Below are positions 43,427 to 52,091 of a stretch of 64,000 nt of DNA, piece after piece (within the stretch, counting starts at the first letter, position 1; each line of letters opens with the position of its first letter). The translations under genes were made by a program, and so were the position numbers. The stretch is from Variovorax sp. J22G73 (GTDB taxonomy: Bacteria; Pseudomonadota; Gammaproteobacteria; Burkholderiales; Burkholderiaceae_C). Below the pieces are notes generated by a model. The model was given only the letters and a program-made list of their open reading frames with translations, was not told where the DNA came from and made no database searches. The stretch covers positions 1-64,000 of the forward strand of contig NZ_JASZYK010000019.1 of NCBI RefSeq assembly GCF_030317035.1, written 5' to 3'.

Positions 43427-44245
43427 ATGAACGCACCCGCACGCAACACCACCCTCACTTCCACCACGCCCGTCGGCGCGCCGCGCCTGCCCGGCGCGCC
43501 CGCGCCGCTGGTGCTGCCCGCGCGGCCCGAGCCGCTCGCGCTGCACGCCACCGACTCGGCCCTGGTCGTGGTCGACATGCAGAACGCCTATGCCTCGCTG
43601 GGCGGCTACGTCGACTCGGCCGGCTTCGACATCTCCGGCGCGCAGGGCACCATCGAAGGCATCGTGCGCGCCATTGCCGCGGCGCGCGCTGCCGGCATGC
43701 TGGTCGTGTTCCTGCAGAACGGCTGGGACGCGGCGTACGTGGAAGCCGGCGGCCCCGGCTCGCCCAACTGGCACAAGTCGAACGCACTGAAGACCATGCG
43801 CGCCAAGCCCGAGCTGCAGGGCAGGTTCCTCGCCAAGGGCGGCTGGGACTACGAACTCATCGAGCAGATGAAGCCGCAGGCCGGCGACATCGTCGTGCCC
43901 AAGACGCGCTACAGCGGCTTCTTCAACAGCACGCTCGACAGCACGCTGCGCGCGCGCGGCATCCGCCACCTGGTGTTCACCGGCATCGCCACCAACGTGT
44001 GCGTGGAGTCGACGCTGCGCGATGCCTTCCACCTCGAGTACTTCGCGGTGATGCTGGAAGACGCGACGCACGAGCTCGGCGGGCCCGCCATCCAGAAGGC
44101 CTCGGTCTACAACGTGGAGACCTTCTTCGGATGGGTCTCCACCGTGCAGCAGTTCTGCAGCACCTTCGCGCCTGGCGCCGAACCTGAACCCGCCATCGCA
44201 CAGCCCGCCCCGGCGCAAACGAGCGCCGAAATCGCCACCGCCTGA
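43427..44245 (+). CDS. rutB: ureidoacrylate amidohydrolase RutB
   Basis: A 272-residue cysteine hydrolase of the isochorismatase fold with the full triad: Asp50 in VVVDMQNAY, Lys159 in VPKTRYSGF and Cys192 in ATNVCVES. It hydrolyses ureidoacrylate (peracid) to aminoacrylate plus carbamate. The N-terminal ~35 residues are Pro/Ala-rich and the C-terminus has an Ala/Pro tail; both exceed E. coli RutB. ATG 43427 follows an AACGAG. Confidence 0.93.
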   Translation: MNAPARNTTLTSTTPVGAPRLPGAPAPLVLPARPEPLALHATDSALVVVDMQNAYASLGGYVDSAGFDISGAQGTIEGIVRAIAAARAAGMLVVFLQNGWDAAYVEAGGPGSPNWHKSNALKTMRAKPELQGRFLAKGGWDYELIEQMKPQAGDIVVPKTRYSGFFNSTLDSTLRARGIRHLVFTGIATNVCVESTLRDAFHLEYFAVMLEDATHELGGPAIQKASVYNVETFFGWVSTVQQFCSTFAPGAEPEPAIAQPAPAQTSAEIATA

Positions 44246-44267
44246 TTCTTTCCAAGGAGCCTTCCTC

Positions 44268-44660
44268 ATGCCCAAGCAAGCCATCATTCCGCCGGGCACC
44301 GGCGTTCCCCTCGCTCCCTACGTGCCCGGCACGCTCGCCGACGGCGTGCTCTACGTGTCGGGCACGCTGCCCTTCGACAAGGACAACAACGTGGTGCACG
44401 TCGGCGACGCCGCCGCGCAGGCGCGCCACGTGCTCAGCACCATCCAGGGCGTGGTCGAGGCCGCCGGCGGCACCATGGACGACGTCACGTTCAACCAGAT
44501 CATGATCAAGGACTGGGCCGACTACGCGAATATCAACACCGTGTACGCCGAGTTCTTTCCCGGCACCAAGCCCGCGCGCTTCTGCATCCAGTGCGGCCTG
44601 GTCAAGCCCGACGCGCTGGTCGAGATCGCCTCGATCGCGCACGTGGGCAAGAAGGCCTGA
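44268..44660 (+). CDS. rutC: RidA-family aminoacrylate deaminase RutC
   Basis: A 130-residue RidA/YjgF-family protein: [77 protein letters not shown], then PARFCIQCG with the substrate-binding Arg and VEIASIAHV with the Glu. It removes or hydrolyses the reactive aminoacrylate to malonic semialdehyde. It lies 22 bases behind rutB. Confidence 0.94.
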   Translation: MPKQAIIPPGTGVPLAPYVPGTLADGVLYVSGTLPFDKDNNVVHVGDAAAQARHVLSTIQGVVEAAGGTMDDVTFNQIMIKDWADYANINTVYAEFFPGTKPARFCIQCGLVKPDALVEIASIAHVGKKA

Positions 44661-44665
44661 GCCGA

Positions 44666-45490
44666 ATGACGCGAACCACGTCTTTGCACTTCGAGGTGCA
44701 TGGCCCCTCCGATGCGGCCGCCACCGTGCTGCTGTCGTCGGGCCTCGGCGGCTCGGCCGGGTTCTGGCAGCCGCAGCTGGGCGCGCTGATTGCCGCGGGC
44801 CACCGCGTGATCGCGTACGACCAGCGCGCCACCGGCCGCAGCCCCGGCACGCTGCCCGACGCCTACGCCATCTCGGACATGGCGAACGACGTGCGCGAGA
44901 TTCTCGATGCCACGAACACCGCGCGCTGCCACTTCGCAGGCCATGCGCTGGGCGGGCTCGTCGGGCTGCAGCTTGCGCTCGACACGCCCGAACGCATCGC
45001 CAGCCTGGTGCTCGTCAACGCGTGGTCCAGGCCCAACCCGCATTCGGCGCGCTGCTTCGATGCGCGGCTCGCGCTGCTGGGCGCCGTCGGCCCGCGCGCG
45101 TACGTGGAGGCGCAGCCCATCTTCCTGTACCCCGCCGCGTGGTGCGCCGCGCATGCCAAGCGCGTGGCCGACGAGGTCGACCATGCCTTCGCGCACTTTC
45201 CCGGCGAGCACACCATGCGCACGCGCATCGCCGCGCTGCGCGCCTTCGACATCGACGCGCGCCTGCGCGACATCGCCGCGCCCACGTTGGTGGCCGCAGC
45301 GAAAGACGACGTGCTCGTGCCCTGGACCTGCTCGCTGCGCCTGGCCGACGGCCTGCCCAACGCCACGCTCAACCTCATGGCGCACGGCGGCCACGCCCAC
45401 AGCGTGACCGAGGCCGATGCCTTCAACAGCACCCTGCTGGCCTTTCTTTCGCGGGCCAGAGCGCCTGCCACATCCACCGTTGCCGCATGA
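44666..45490 (+). CDS. rutD: RutD alpha/beta-hydrolase-fold protein
   Basis: A 274-residue protein. [35 protein letters not shown] contains the nucleophile elbow as GHALGG: the catalytic Ser is Ala, which I recall also for E. coli RutD (GHALG). It is thus a family trait, not a mutation, and RutD may only speed aminoacrylate decay. [15 protein letters not shown] and [14 protein letters not shown] supply the acid and His positions. Its stop overlaps rutE (ATGA). Confidence 0.9.
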   Translation: MTRTTSLHFEVHGPSDAAATVLLSSGLGGSAGFWQPQLGALIAAGHRVIAYDQRATGRSPGTLPDAYAISDMANDVREILDATNTARCHFAGHALGGLVGLQLALDTPERIASLVLVNAWSRPNPHSARCFDARLALLGAVGPRAYVEAQPIFLYPAAWCAAHAKRVADEVDHAFAHFPGEHTMRTRIAALRAFDIDARLRDIAAPTLVAAAKDDVLVPWTCSLRLADGLPNATLNLMAHGGHAHSVTEADAFNSTLLAFLSRARAPATSTVAA

Positions 45491-46092
45491 CCACCACCGC
45501 CACTCTTTCCACGCTCGACGACGCGGCGCTGTCGCTGCTGTTCACCGCCGCGCGCAGCCACAACGGCTGGACCGACGAGCCCGTCACCGACGCGCAGCTG
45601 CAGCAGATCTACGCGCTCGCGAGCCTCGGGCCCACGTCGGCCAACTGCTCGCCCGCGCGCTTCGTGTTCGTGCGCACGCCCGAGGGCAAGGAGCGCCTCG
45701 CGCCCTCGCTCTCCAAGGGCAACCTCGAGAAGACCCTGAGCGCACCCGTCACCGTCATCGCCGCGTGGGACCGCAAGTTCTACGACAAGCTGCCCACGCT
45801 GTTCCCGCATGCCGATGCGCGCAGCTGGTTCACGGGCAGCCCCGAGACCGCGCACGAGACCGCCTTTCGCAACGCCAGCCTGCAAGCGGGCTACCTGCTG
45901 CTGGCCGCGCGCGCGGTGGGCCTGGACGCGGGGCCGATGTCGGGCTTCGACAAGGCGAAGGTCGACGCCGCCTTCTTCGAAGGCACCGACTGGACCGTCA
46001 ACTTCCTTATCAACCTGGGCCACGGCGACGCGTCGAAGGTGTTCGGGCGCCTGCCGCGCCTGCCTTTCGACGAGGCGTGCGTGCTGGCCTGA
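45487..46092 (+). CDS. rutE: malonic semialdehyde reductase RutE
   Basis: A 201-residue nitroreductase-fold flavoprotein: [55 protein letters not shown] and [33 protein letters not shown] are RutE hallmarks. It reduces malonic semialdehyde to 3-hydroxypropionate with NAD(P)H. Translation is coupled to rutD. Confidence 0.93.
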   Translation: MTTTATLSTLDDAALSLLFTAARSHNGWTDEPVTDAQLQQIYALASLGPTSANCSPARFVFVRTPEGKERLAPSLSKGNLEKTLSAPVTVIAAWDRKFYDKLPTLFPHADARSWFTGSPETAHETAFRNASLQAGYLLLAARAVGLDAGPMSGFDKAKVDAAFFEGTDWTVNFLINLGHGDASKVFGRLPRLPFDEACVLA

Positions 46093-46106
46093 CGGAGTCA
46101 TCGCAC

Positions 46107-46655
46107 ATGCTGAACGCCATGGTTTCCCACGCTGCTTCACCGAACCCCGCCGGCCTTGCGCAAGGCCTCCCCAAGGCGGACTACCGCAATGCGATGGCAC
46201 GCCTGGGCGCCGCGGTGAACATCATCACCACCGACGGGCCCGCGGGCCGCGCGGGCTTCACTGCGTCGGCCGTGTGCAGCGTGACCGACGAGCCGCCGAC
46301 CTTGCTGGTGTGCCTCAACCGGTCGGCGTCGGTGTATCCGGCGTTCAAGGCGAACGGCGTGCTGTGCGTGAACGTGCTGGCGGCGGGACACCAGTCGTTG
46401 TCGGCGTTGTTCGGCGGCAAGACGCCGATGGACGAACGCTTCGCAGCGGGGCAATGGCGCCGCAAGACCACGGGCTCGCCGATGCTCGACGACGCGGCCG
46501 TGTCCTTCGACTGCCGCGTGGTGCATGCGACGAGCGCGGGCACGCACGATGTGCTGTTCTGCGAGGCGGTGGCGATTGCGATCGGCGGCGCGGCGCGGGG
46601 GTTGATCTACTTCGATCGGCGGTATCACGAGATTGCGGTGCCGCCGCAGCATTAG
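46107..46655 (+). CDS. rutF: FMN reductase RutF
   Basis: A 182-residue flavin-reductase-like protein: [73 protein letters not shown] and [12 protein letters not shown]. It supplies reduced FMN to RutA. It ends the rutABCDEF operon; no rutG uracil permease follows. Confidence 0.93.
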   Translation: MLNAMVSHAASPNPAGLAQGLPKADYRNAMARLGAAVNIITTDGPAGRAGFTASAVCSVTDEPPTLLVCLNRSASVYPAFKANGVLCVNVLAAGHQSLSALFGGKTPMDERFAAGQWRRKTTGSPMLDDAAVSFDCRVVHATSAGTHDVLFCEAVAIAIGGAARGLIYFDRRYHEIAVPPQH

Positions 46656-46905
46656 TGCGAGCGGAAACGACGCTCCCGTGTTTTCCTCTCTCCTCTCGGG
46701 GAGAGGGAGCAAGACATCGACGCGCGCCGTGTTGTCCCCTCTCCCCTTGGGGAGAGGGTCAGGGTGAGGGGGCTGCGGCGCTAGCAAGCAGCTGTCGTGG
46801 ATTCGGTGCCGCAGCCCTCACCCCAGCCCTCTCCCCAAGGGGAGAGGGAGCAAGGCCCGCCGCGCTCTCCGTGTCTTCTCTCCCGCCTCGGAGAGGGAGC
46901 AAAAC
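46656..46905. repeat. REP/BIME-like palindromic cluster between rutF and rutR
   Basis: Two long inverted arms, 46735-46779 and 46808-46849, share CTCTCCCC..GGGGAGAGGG followed by TCAGGGTGAGGG-type sequence and GGCTGCGGC. Each arm is itself a hairpin (CCTCTCCCC/GGGGAGAGG). Shorter GGGAGAGGGAGCAAG fragments lie at 46697-46714 and 46888-46904. It separates convergent genes and may stabilise or end their transcripts. Related elements occur at 57.9, 62.0 and 63.8 kb. Confidence 0.85.
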
Positions 46906-47631
46906 TCAACGCGGCGTGATCCCCTGCAGCACGATCTGCTGCACGTTCTCCACCGTCCGCTCGAAGAACGCTTCATCGTCCAGCGTGTGCCCCGACAGCG
47001 CCTGCACCTGCACGCCGAAATCCGCGTAGTGCTGCGTGATCGCCCACAGCGCGTAGATCAGGTGCTGCGGGTCCACCGGCGCGAGCTTGCCTGCCGCCAC
47101 CCACGCCGCGATCACCTCCGACTTGCGCTCCACCAGCGTGCGCAGCTCGCGGTCGAGTTCGTCGCGCAGCAGCGGCGCGCCCTGGATCATCTCCAGGCAG
47201 AACAGCCGCGACGCATCGGGCCGGTCGCGCGAAATCACGAGCTTGCGGCGGATGTAGCCGCCAATGGCTTCGCTCGGGTCCTGCTCCTCGCTGAAGCCGC
47301 GCAGCGGCTCGAGCCACAGCGCGAGCAGGTCGCGCAGCACGTTGACGTACAGCTCCTCCTTGTTCGCAAAGTAATAGAGCAGGTTGCTCTTGGACACATC
47401 GGCGCGCGCCGCCACCTGGTCGATCGACGTGCCATGCAGGCCGAAGCGCGAGAACAACCCCAGCGCCGCACCGAGGATGGCGCTGCGCTTGTCCTCGATC
47501 TGGCGCAGCCGCCGGCTCACCGCCGACGCGCTGCGCACCGCAGGCTTCGCACGCTGGCGCGGGCCTTCCTTGCTGGCTTCCTTGCCGGCTTTTTTGCTGA
47601 TGTTTGCAACCAGCGCCTTGGTCTTCGGCAT
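46906..47631 (-). CDS. rutR: TetR-type pyrimidine regulator RutR
   Basis: A 241-residue repressor, very close to E. coli RutR: KRSAILGAALGLFSRFGLHGTSIDQVAARADVSKSNLLYYFANKEELYVNVLRDLLALWLEPL, SRLFCLEMIQGAPLLRDEL and GKLAPVDPQHLIYALWAITQHYADF. It binds uracil/thymine and leaves DNA. An extra Lys/Arg-rich N-terminal ~45 residues precedes the helix-turn-helix. It is divergent from the oxygenase gene, with a RutR-like box between. Confidence 0.95.
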   Translation of the reverse strand: MPKTKALVANISKKAGKEASKEGPRQRAKPAVRSASAVSRRLRQIEDKRSAILGAALGLFSRFGLHGTSIDQVAARADVSKSNLLYYFANKEELYVNVLRDLLALWLEPLRGFSEEQDPSEAIGGYIRRKLVISRDRPDASRLFCLEMIQGAPLLRDELDRELRTLVERKSEVIAAWVAAGKLAPVDPQHLIYALWAITQHYADFGVQVQALSGHTLDDEAFFERTVENVQQIVLQGITPR

Positions 47632-47771
47632 CTTCCCTCGCTCTCTCTTCTGTCTTCGGTTTCGTACTGCGCACCACTGTAAGGCCGCGGTGCATCGCCT
47701 TGCGTCACGACGGCCTTCGAAGGCCTGTGCAAAGGCCTCTTTGCGCACCATGCTGACGCGGCCATCGCGAT

Positions 47772-47787
47772 TTGTCCATTTGGTCCA
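47772..47787. promoter_or_regulatory. second RutR-like box between rutR and the oxygenase operon
   Basis: TTGTCCATTTGGTCCA matches the RutR consensus at 12 of 14 fixed positions and shares the CCATTTGGTC core with the rutA box. It lies 141 bases from the rutR start and 53 bases before the oxygenase ATG, so it may control both. Confidence 0.75.
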
Positions 47788-47839
47788 ACTGGCACAGACG
47801 TTGCATGGCGAAGGGCATGCCAAGCATGAGGAACTCGCC

Positions 47840-48841
47840 ATGACATTGCTGTCCGTCCCCATCATCGATCTCGCGCCCTACTTCGCCGGCACGGCCGAGG
47901 GCAAGGCGGAGGTCGCGAAGAAAGTCGATGAAGCCTGTCGCAGCATCGGCTTCCTGGTTATCACCAACCACGGCATCGCGCCCGAGCTGATCGCGAGCGT
48001 GTCGTCGCTCTCGCGCAGCTTCTTCGACATGCCGCTCGCCGAGAAGCGCAAGGTCGACCGGCCGCGCGAAGACGCGGTGCGCGGCTACAGCGCGGTGGGC
48101 GAAGAAGGCCTCTCGTACAGCCTCGAAGAAGCGGCACCGGGCGACCTGAAGGAGTCGTTCTCCATCGGCCCGTCGAACGTGCCGAACGACGACTACCACC
48201 GCGGCCCCGCGGCGGGCCCGCACTTCGAGCCCAACAGCTGGCCGCCCATCGACGGCTTCCGCGAAGCGTACGAAGGCTACTTCGGGGCCATGAGCGATCT
48301 CTCGCGCTCGCTCATGCGAATCTTCGCGCTCGGCCTGTCGTTGCCCGAGAAATTCTTCGACGACAAGATCGACGAGCACATCAGCATGTTCCGCGTGCTG
48401 AGCTATCCACCGCAGCGCGAACAGCCGCTGCCGGGCCAGCTGCGTGCGGGCGCGCACAGCGACTACGGCAGCCTGACCATCGTGCTGCCCGACGACAAGG
48501 GCCTGCAGGTGTTCAACAAGGCCGGCCAGTGGGTCGACGTGCCGCAGGTCGAGGGCGGGCTGGTGGTCAACATCGCCGACCTGATGATGCAGTGGACCAA
48601 CGACCAGTGGGTGTCCACGCTGCACCGCGTGATCAACCCGCCGTTCGAAGTGGCGAGCACCAACCGCCGCCAGTCGCTGGTGTTCTTCCACCAGCCCAAC
48701 TACGACGCCATGGTCGAGTGCCTGCCGAGCTGCCTGGCACCGGGCGAGAGCGCCAAGTACGCGCCGATTTCCTCGGGCGACCACCTGACGTCCAAGTTCG
48801 TCAAGCAGACGACCTTCGGTGGGACCAAGGTGTCGGCCTGA
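47840..48841 (+). CDS. Fe(II)/2-oxoglutarate-dependent oxygenase (isopenicillin N synthase-like)
   Basis: A 333-residue jelly-roll dioxygenase. The N-terminal DIOX_N segment reads VPIIDLAPYFAGTAEGKAEVAKKVDEACRSIGFLVITNHGI. Iron ligands are His206 and Asp208 in AHSDYGSLT and His262 in TLHRV; Arg277/Ser279 in RRQS bind 2-oxoglutarate. Members act on flavonoids, amino-peptides, alkaloids and, in fungi, thymine. Its place behind a RutR-like box, ahead of a nucleobase-type importer, makes a pyrimidine or purine the most likely substrate. This is inference. Confidence 0.88.
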   Translation: MTLLSVPIIDLAPYFAGTAEGKAEVAKKVDEACRSIGFLVITNHGIAPELIASVSSLSRSFFDMPLAEKRKVDRPREDAVRGYSAVGEEGLSYSLEEAAPGDLKESFSIGPSNVPNDDYHRGPAAGPHFEPNSWPPIDGFREAYEGYFGAMSDLSRSLMRIFALGLSLPEKFFDDKIDEHISMFRVLSYPPQREQPLPGQLRAGAHSDYGSLTIVLPDDKGLQVFNKAGQWVDVPQVEGGLVVNIADLMMQWTNDQWVSTLHRVINPPFEVASTNRRQSLVFFHQPNYDAMVECLPSCLAPGESAKYAPISSGDHLTSKFVKQTTFGGTKVSA

Positions 48842-48957
48842 GCGATGTCCTGCATTTCTGTTCGTGGTGATCGCTATGCAGCGCAGTCGTTGATCCCGGA
48901 TCACTCGCCCTGAACAGCAGCACAAGAAACACCAGCAACGAACAGCACAACACCGAC

Positions 48958-49344
48958 ATGGCCCACCTCTCCTACGTCAACGTCTTCGCCAAGGACGTGG
49001 TCGCGCTCAGCGGCTTCTACCAACGCGTGTTCGATTTCAAAGAGATCGAAGCGATCCGCTCGCCCATCTTCCGCGGGCTGGACACCGGCAAATCGAGCCT
49101 CGGCTTCAATGCCCTCGATGCCTACGAGCTCCTGCACCTCGCCGAGTTTTCCGACACGCGCGGCGTGAAGTTCCTGCTGAACATCGACGTCGACAGCCAG
49201 GCCGATGTCGACCGCATGGTGCCCGTCGCGCTCGAAGCCGGCGCCACGCTCATCAAGCCGCCGTACGTCACTTACTACAACTGGTACCAGTCGGTGCTGC
49301 TCGACCCCGAAGGCAATGTGTTCCGCATCAATTTCATGATGTAG
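48958..49344 (+). CDS. VOC-fold (glyoxalase/bleomycin-resistance-like) protein
   Basis: A 128-residue single VOC domain: MAHLSYVNVFAKDVVALSGFYQRVFDFKE (with His3 at a metal-ligand position), ELLHLAEFSD and LLDPEGNVFRINFM. The last strand lacks the usual Glu/His ligand, so a metal site may be incomplete and the protein could bind rather than convert a ligand. It lies between the oxygenase and ABC genes on the same strand, with 116 bases before and 72 after. Confidence 0.8.
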   Translation: MAHLSYVNVFAKDVVALSGFYQRVFDFKEIEAIRSPIFRGLDTGKSSLGFNALDAYELLHLAEFSDTRGVKFLLNIDVDSQADVDRMVPVALEAGATLIKPPYVTYYNWYQSVLLDPEGNVFRINFMM

Positions 49345-49416
49345 CGCGCACCGCGTTCGCTTCTTCTTTTTTCCGTTGCTCTCCTTCCTTCAAAGCCTCT
49401 ACTCAAAGGTAGTTCC

Positions 49417-50523
49417 ATGCAGTTGCGCACCCTCACTCCAGGCCTGGGCCTCGCGATGACCATCGCAGCCGGCGGCGCGGTCTTCACGACGCTGCCCGCC
49501 GCGGCCGCCGACGGCTTCACGCTGAAAGACAAGCCGAAGATCGCGATGCTCTACTTCGGCCCGAAGAACGATGGCGGCTGGACGCAGGCCTTCGACGAAG
49601 CGCGCGTGAAGATCGAGAAGGAAATCGGCCAGAAGATCCAGTTCGTCGAGAACGTGCCCGAAGACGCCTCGGCCATCAAGCCGGCGGCCGAGAAGTTCAT
49701 CCAGCGCGGGGCCAACATCGTCATCGGCACCGCCTTCGGTTACTCCGACAGCTTCAAGGACCTGGCCGCCAAGTACCCCGACGTGGCCTTCCTCAACGGC
49801 TCGGGCACCACCAACGGCACCAACCTCGAATCGTTCTACGGCCGCACCTACGAAAGCCAGTACCTCTGCGGCATGGCCGCGGGCGCGGCGTCGAAGACCG
49901 GCAAGCTCGGCTTCGTCGCGGCCAACCCCTTCGGCGTGGTGAACTGGACCATCAACGCCTTCGCGCTCGGCGCGCAGAAGATGAACCCCAACGCCACCGT
50001 CAACGTGATCTACACCGGCGCGTGGAACGACCCCGTGAAGGAGCGCGCCGCCGCCGCAGCGCTGATCGACCAGGGCGCCGACGTCATCGGCCAGCACGTG
50101 GACAGCCCCACCCCGCAGATCGTTGCGCAGGAGCGCGGCGTGTACGGCACCGGCCACCACCGCGACCTGCGCCAGTTCGCGCCCAAGGCCACGCTGTGCT
50201 CCTCGGTGTGGGTGTGGGACAAGTTCCTCACGCCGGAGCTGAAGAAGGTGATGGCCGGCGGGTGGAAGCCCGCGCAATACGGCGCCTTCATCGAGATGAA
50301 GGACGGCGGCACCGACATCGCGGGCTTCGGCCCCGCCGTGCCCAAGGACAAGGCCGCGGCCATCACCGCCGAGCGCGACGCGATCATGAAGGGCAAGCAG
50401 ATCTATGCCGGCCCGCTGGCCGACCGCGACGGCAAGGAGCGCGTGGCCAAGGGCGCGGTGCTGTCCGATGCGGACCTGTGGAAGATGGACTGGTTCGTCA
50501 AGGGCGTGGTCACGCAGAAATAA
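49417..50523 (+). CDS. BMP/PnrA-family ABC transporter substrate-binding protein
   Basis: A 368-residue periplasmic protein with a Sec signal peptide (LGLAMTIAAGGAVFTTLPAAAADG, probable cleavage near residue 31). KIAMLYFGPKNDGGWTQAFDEARVKIEKEIG, GANIVIGTAFGYSDSFKDLAAKYPDVAFLNGSG and GKLGFVAANPFGVVNWTINAFALGAQKMNP are BMP-family hallmarks. BMP proteins bind nucleosides or purine bases. It begins the importer genes. Confidence 0.92.
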   Translation: MQLRTLTPGLGLAMTIAAGGAVFTTLPAAAADGFTLKDKPKIAMLYFGPKNDGGWTQAFDEARVKIEKEIGQKIQFVENVPEDASAIKPAAEKFIQRGANIVIGTAFGYSDSFKDLAAKYPDVAFLNGSGTTNGTNLESFYGRTYESQYLCGMAAGAASKTGKLGFVAANPFGVVNWTINAFALGAQKMNPNATVNVIYTGAWNDPVKERAAAAALIDQGADVIGQHVDSPTPQIVAQERGVYGTGHHRDLRQFAPKATLCSSVWVWDKFLTPELKKVMAGGWKPAQYGAFIEMKDGGTDIAGFGPAVPKDKAAAITAERDAIMKGKQIYAGPLADRDGKERVAKGAVLSDADLWKMDWFVKGVVTQK

Positions 50524-50564
50524 ACGCGGAAGCCATTCAGAAGAACCCGCCGCCTGACGACACC

Positions 50565-52091
50565 ATGCCCAACGCGCTCGAACTCACCGGCATCCGCAAG
50601 TCCTTCGACGGCTTCGCGGCACTGACCGACGCCCACTTCGCCGCGCGCTGGGGCGAGGTGCACGCCCTGCTGGGCGAGAACGGCGCGGGCAAGTCGTCGC
50701 TGATGAACATCGCGGCCGGGCTTTATGCGCCCGAGGCCGGGCAGCTGCTGGTGGACGACAACGCGGTGCGCTTCGCCGGACCGCGCGACGCCGCCAAGCA
50801 CCGCATCGGCATGGTCCACCAGCACTTCAAGCTGGTGCGGCCGTTCACGGTGGCGCAGAACATCCTGCTCACCGCGCCGCCGCCGGCGGAGTTCCAGAGC
50901 CACGGCGAACGGCTGCGCGAGATGGCGCGCGACATCCGCAACAAGGCGTCGGAGCTGGGCTTCGACATCGATCCGTCGAAGCGCGTCGATGCGCTGTCGA
51001 TTGCCGAGCAGCAGCGCGTAGAGATCTTGAAGGTGCTGCTCGCGGGTGCGCGCATCCTGATCCTCGACGAGCCCACCGCCGTGCTCACCGACCAGGAGGC
51101 CGCGCGCCTGCTGCAGACCGTGCAGGGCCTGGCGCGCGCCGGCGCCGCCGTGGTGCTGGTCACGCACAAGATGGCCGACGTGAAGACCTACGCCGACCGC
51201 GTGACGGTGATGCGCGGCGGCCGCACGGTGGCCACGCTGCAGCCGCGCGATGCGTCGGTCGCCGAGCTGGTGAAGCTCACCGTGGGCGAGTCGATTGCGG
51301 CGCAAACCTTCCAGCCCTCCACCGCCGCGCGCGGCGCGATGCGGCTGTCGGTGCGCGGGCTGCGCACGGCGGCCTCGCCCGAAGGCCGGCGCGTGCTCGA
51401 CGGCGTCGATCTCGAACTGCACGCCGGAGAAATCTACGGCCTGGCCGGCGTGGGCGGCAACGGGCAAGGCGAGCTCGCGGGCGCGATCATGGGCCTGCCG
51501 GGCGAGGCCATCGAAGGCGCCATTCACTTCGAGGGCCATGGCGACCTGAAGACCTTGCCCGCCGCGCAGCGCCGCGGCATCGGCATTGCCGCCATTCCGG
51601 CCGACCGCTACGGGCTCGCGCTCGCGGGCGGCCTCTCGGTCGCGGAGAACTACGCCATCGGCCGCGTGCACACCGGTCGCTACGGCCCCGTGTGGCGACT
51701 GCGCCGGGGGCGCATCCAGAGCGACACGCAGGAAGCCGTGCGCGCCTTCGACGTGCAGGGCGTGCGCTCGGTGTCGCAGAAGGCCGCGCTGCTCTCGGGC
51801 GGCAACGCGCAGAAGCTGGTGCTGGCGCGCGAGTTCGGCAAGTCGCCCACGCTGGTGCTGGCGCACAGCCCGAGCCGCGGACTCGACGTGCGCGCCAGCG
51901 CCGAGGTGCATGCGCGCCTGCGCGCCGCGCGCGACGGCGGCGCCGCGGTGCTGCTGATCAGCGAAGACCTCGACGAAGTGCTGCAGCTGGCCGATCGCGT
52001 GGGCGTGATGACGCGCGGGCGCATCGCCGGTGAATTCGCACAGCCGGCCGACCGGCAGGCCATTGGACAGGCGATGGTCGACCATGGCTGA
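50565..52091 (+). CDS. ABC transporter ATPase with two nucleotide-binding domains (nucleoside/nucleobase importer)
   Basis: A 508-residue double ATPase. The first domain has Walker A GENGAGKSS, LILDEPTAVLT (Walker B) and the signature SIAEQQR. The second has a degenerate Walker A (GVGGNGQGE), signature LSGGNAQK and VLAHSPSRGLD in place of the usual Walker B Glu. This asymmetry is normal for the YufO/RbsA-like family. ATG 50565 is chosen although its ribosome binding site is weak. Confidence 0.92.
   Translation: MPNALELTGIRKSFDGFAALTDAHFAARWGEVHALLGENGAGKSSLMNIAAGLYAPEAGQLLVDDNAVRFAGPRDAAKHRIGMVHQHFKLVRPFTVAQNILLTAPPPAEFQSHGERLREMARDIRNKASELGFDIDPSKRVDALSIAEQQRVEILKVLLAGARILILDEPTAVLTDQEAARLLQTVQGLARAGAAVVLVTHKMADVKTYADRVTVMRGGRTVATLQPRDASVAELVKLTVGESIAAQTFQPSTAARGAMRLSVRGLRTAASPEGRRVLDGVDLELHAGEIYGLAGVGGNGQGELAGAIMGLPGEAIEGAIHFEGHGDLKTLPAAQRRGIGIAAIPADRYGLALAGGLSVAENYAIGRVHTGRYGPVWRLRRGRIQSDTQEAVRAFDVQGVRSVSQKAALLSGGNAQKLVLAREFGKSPTLVLAHSPSRGLDVRASAEVHARLRAARDGGAAVLLISEDLDEVLQLADRVGVMTRGRIAGEFAQPADRQAIGQAMVDHG

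Noticed and set aside
44666-45490. rutD as an inactivated hydrolase pseudogene
   Set aside because: The missing Ser is, as far as I recall, a family trait; the frame, length and the rest of the sequence are intact.
51430-51960. Second ATPase domain of the importer as decayed
   Set aside because: Degenerate Walker motifs in this half are the rule in the YufO/RbsA-like family.
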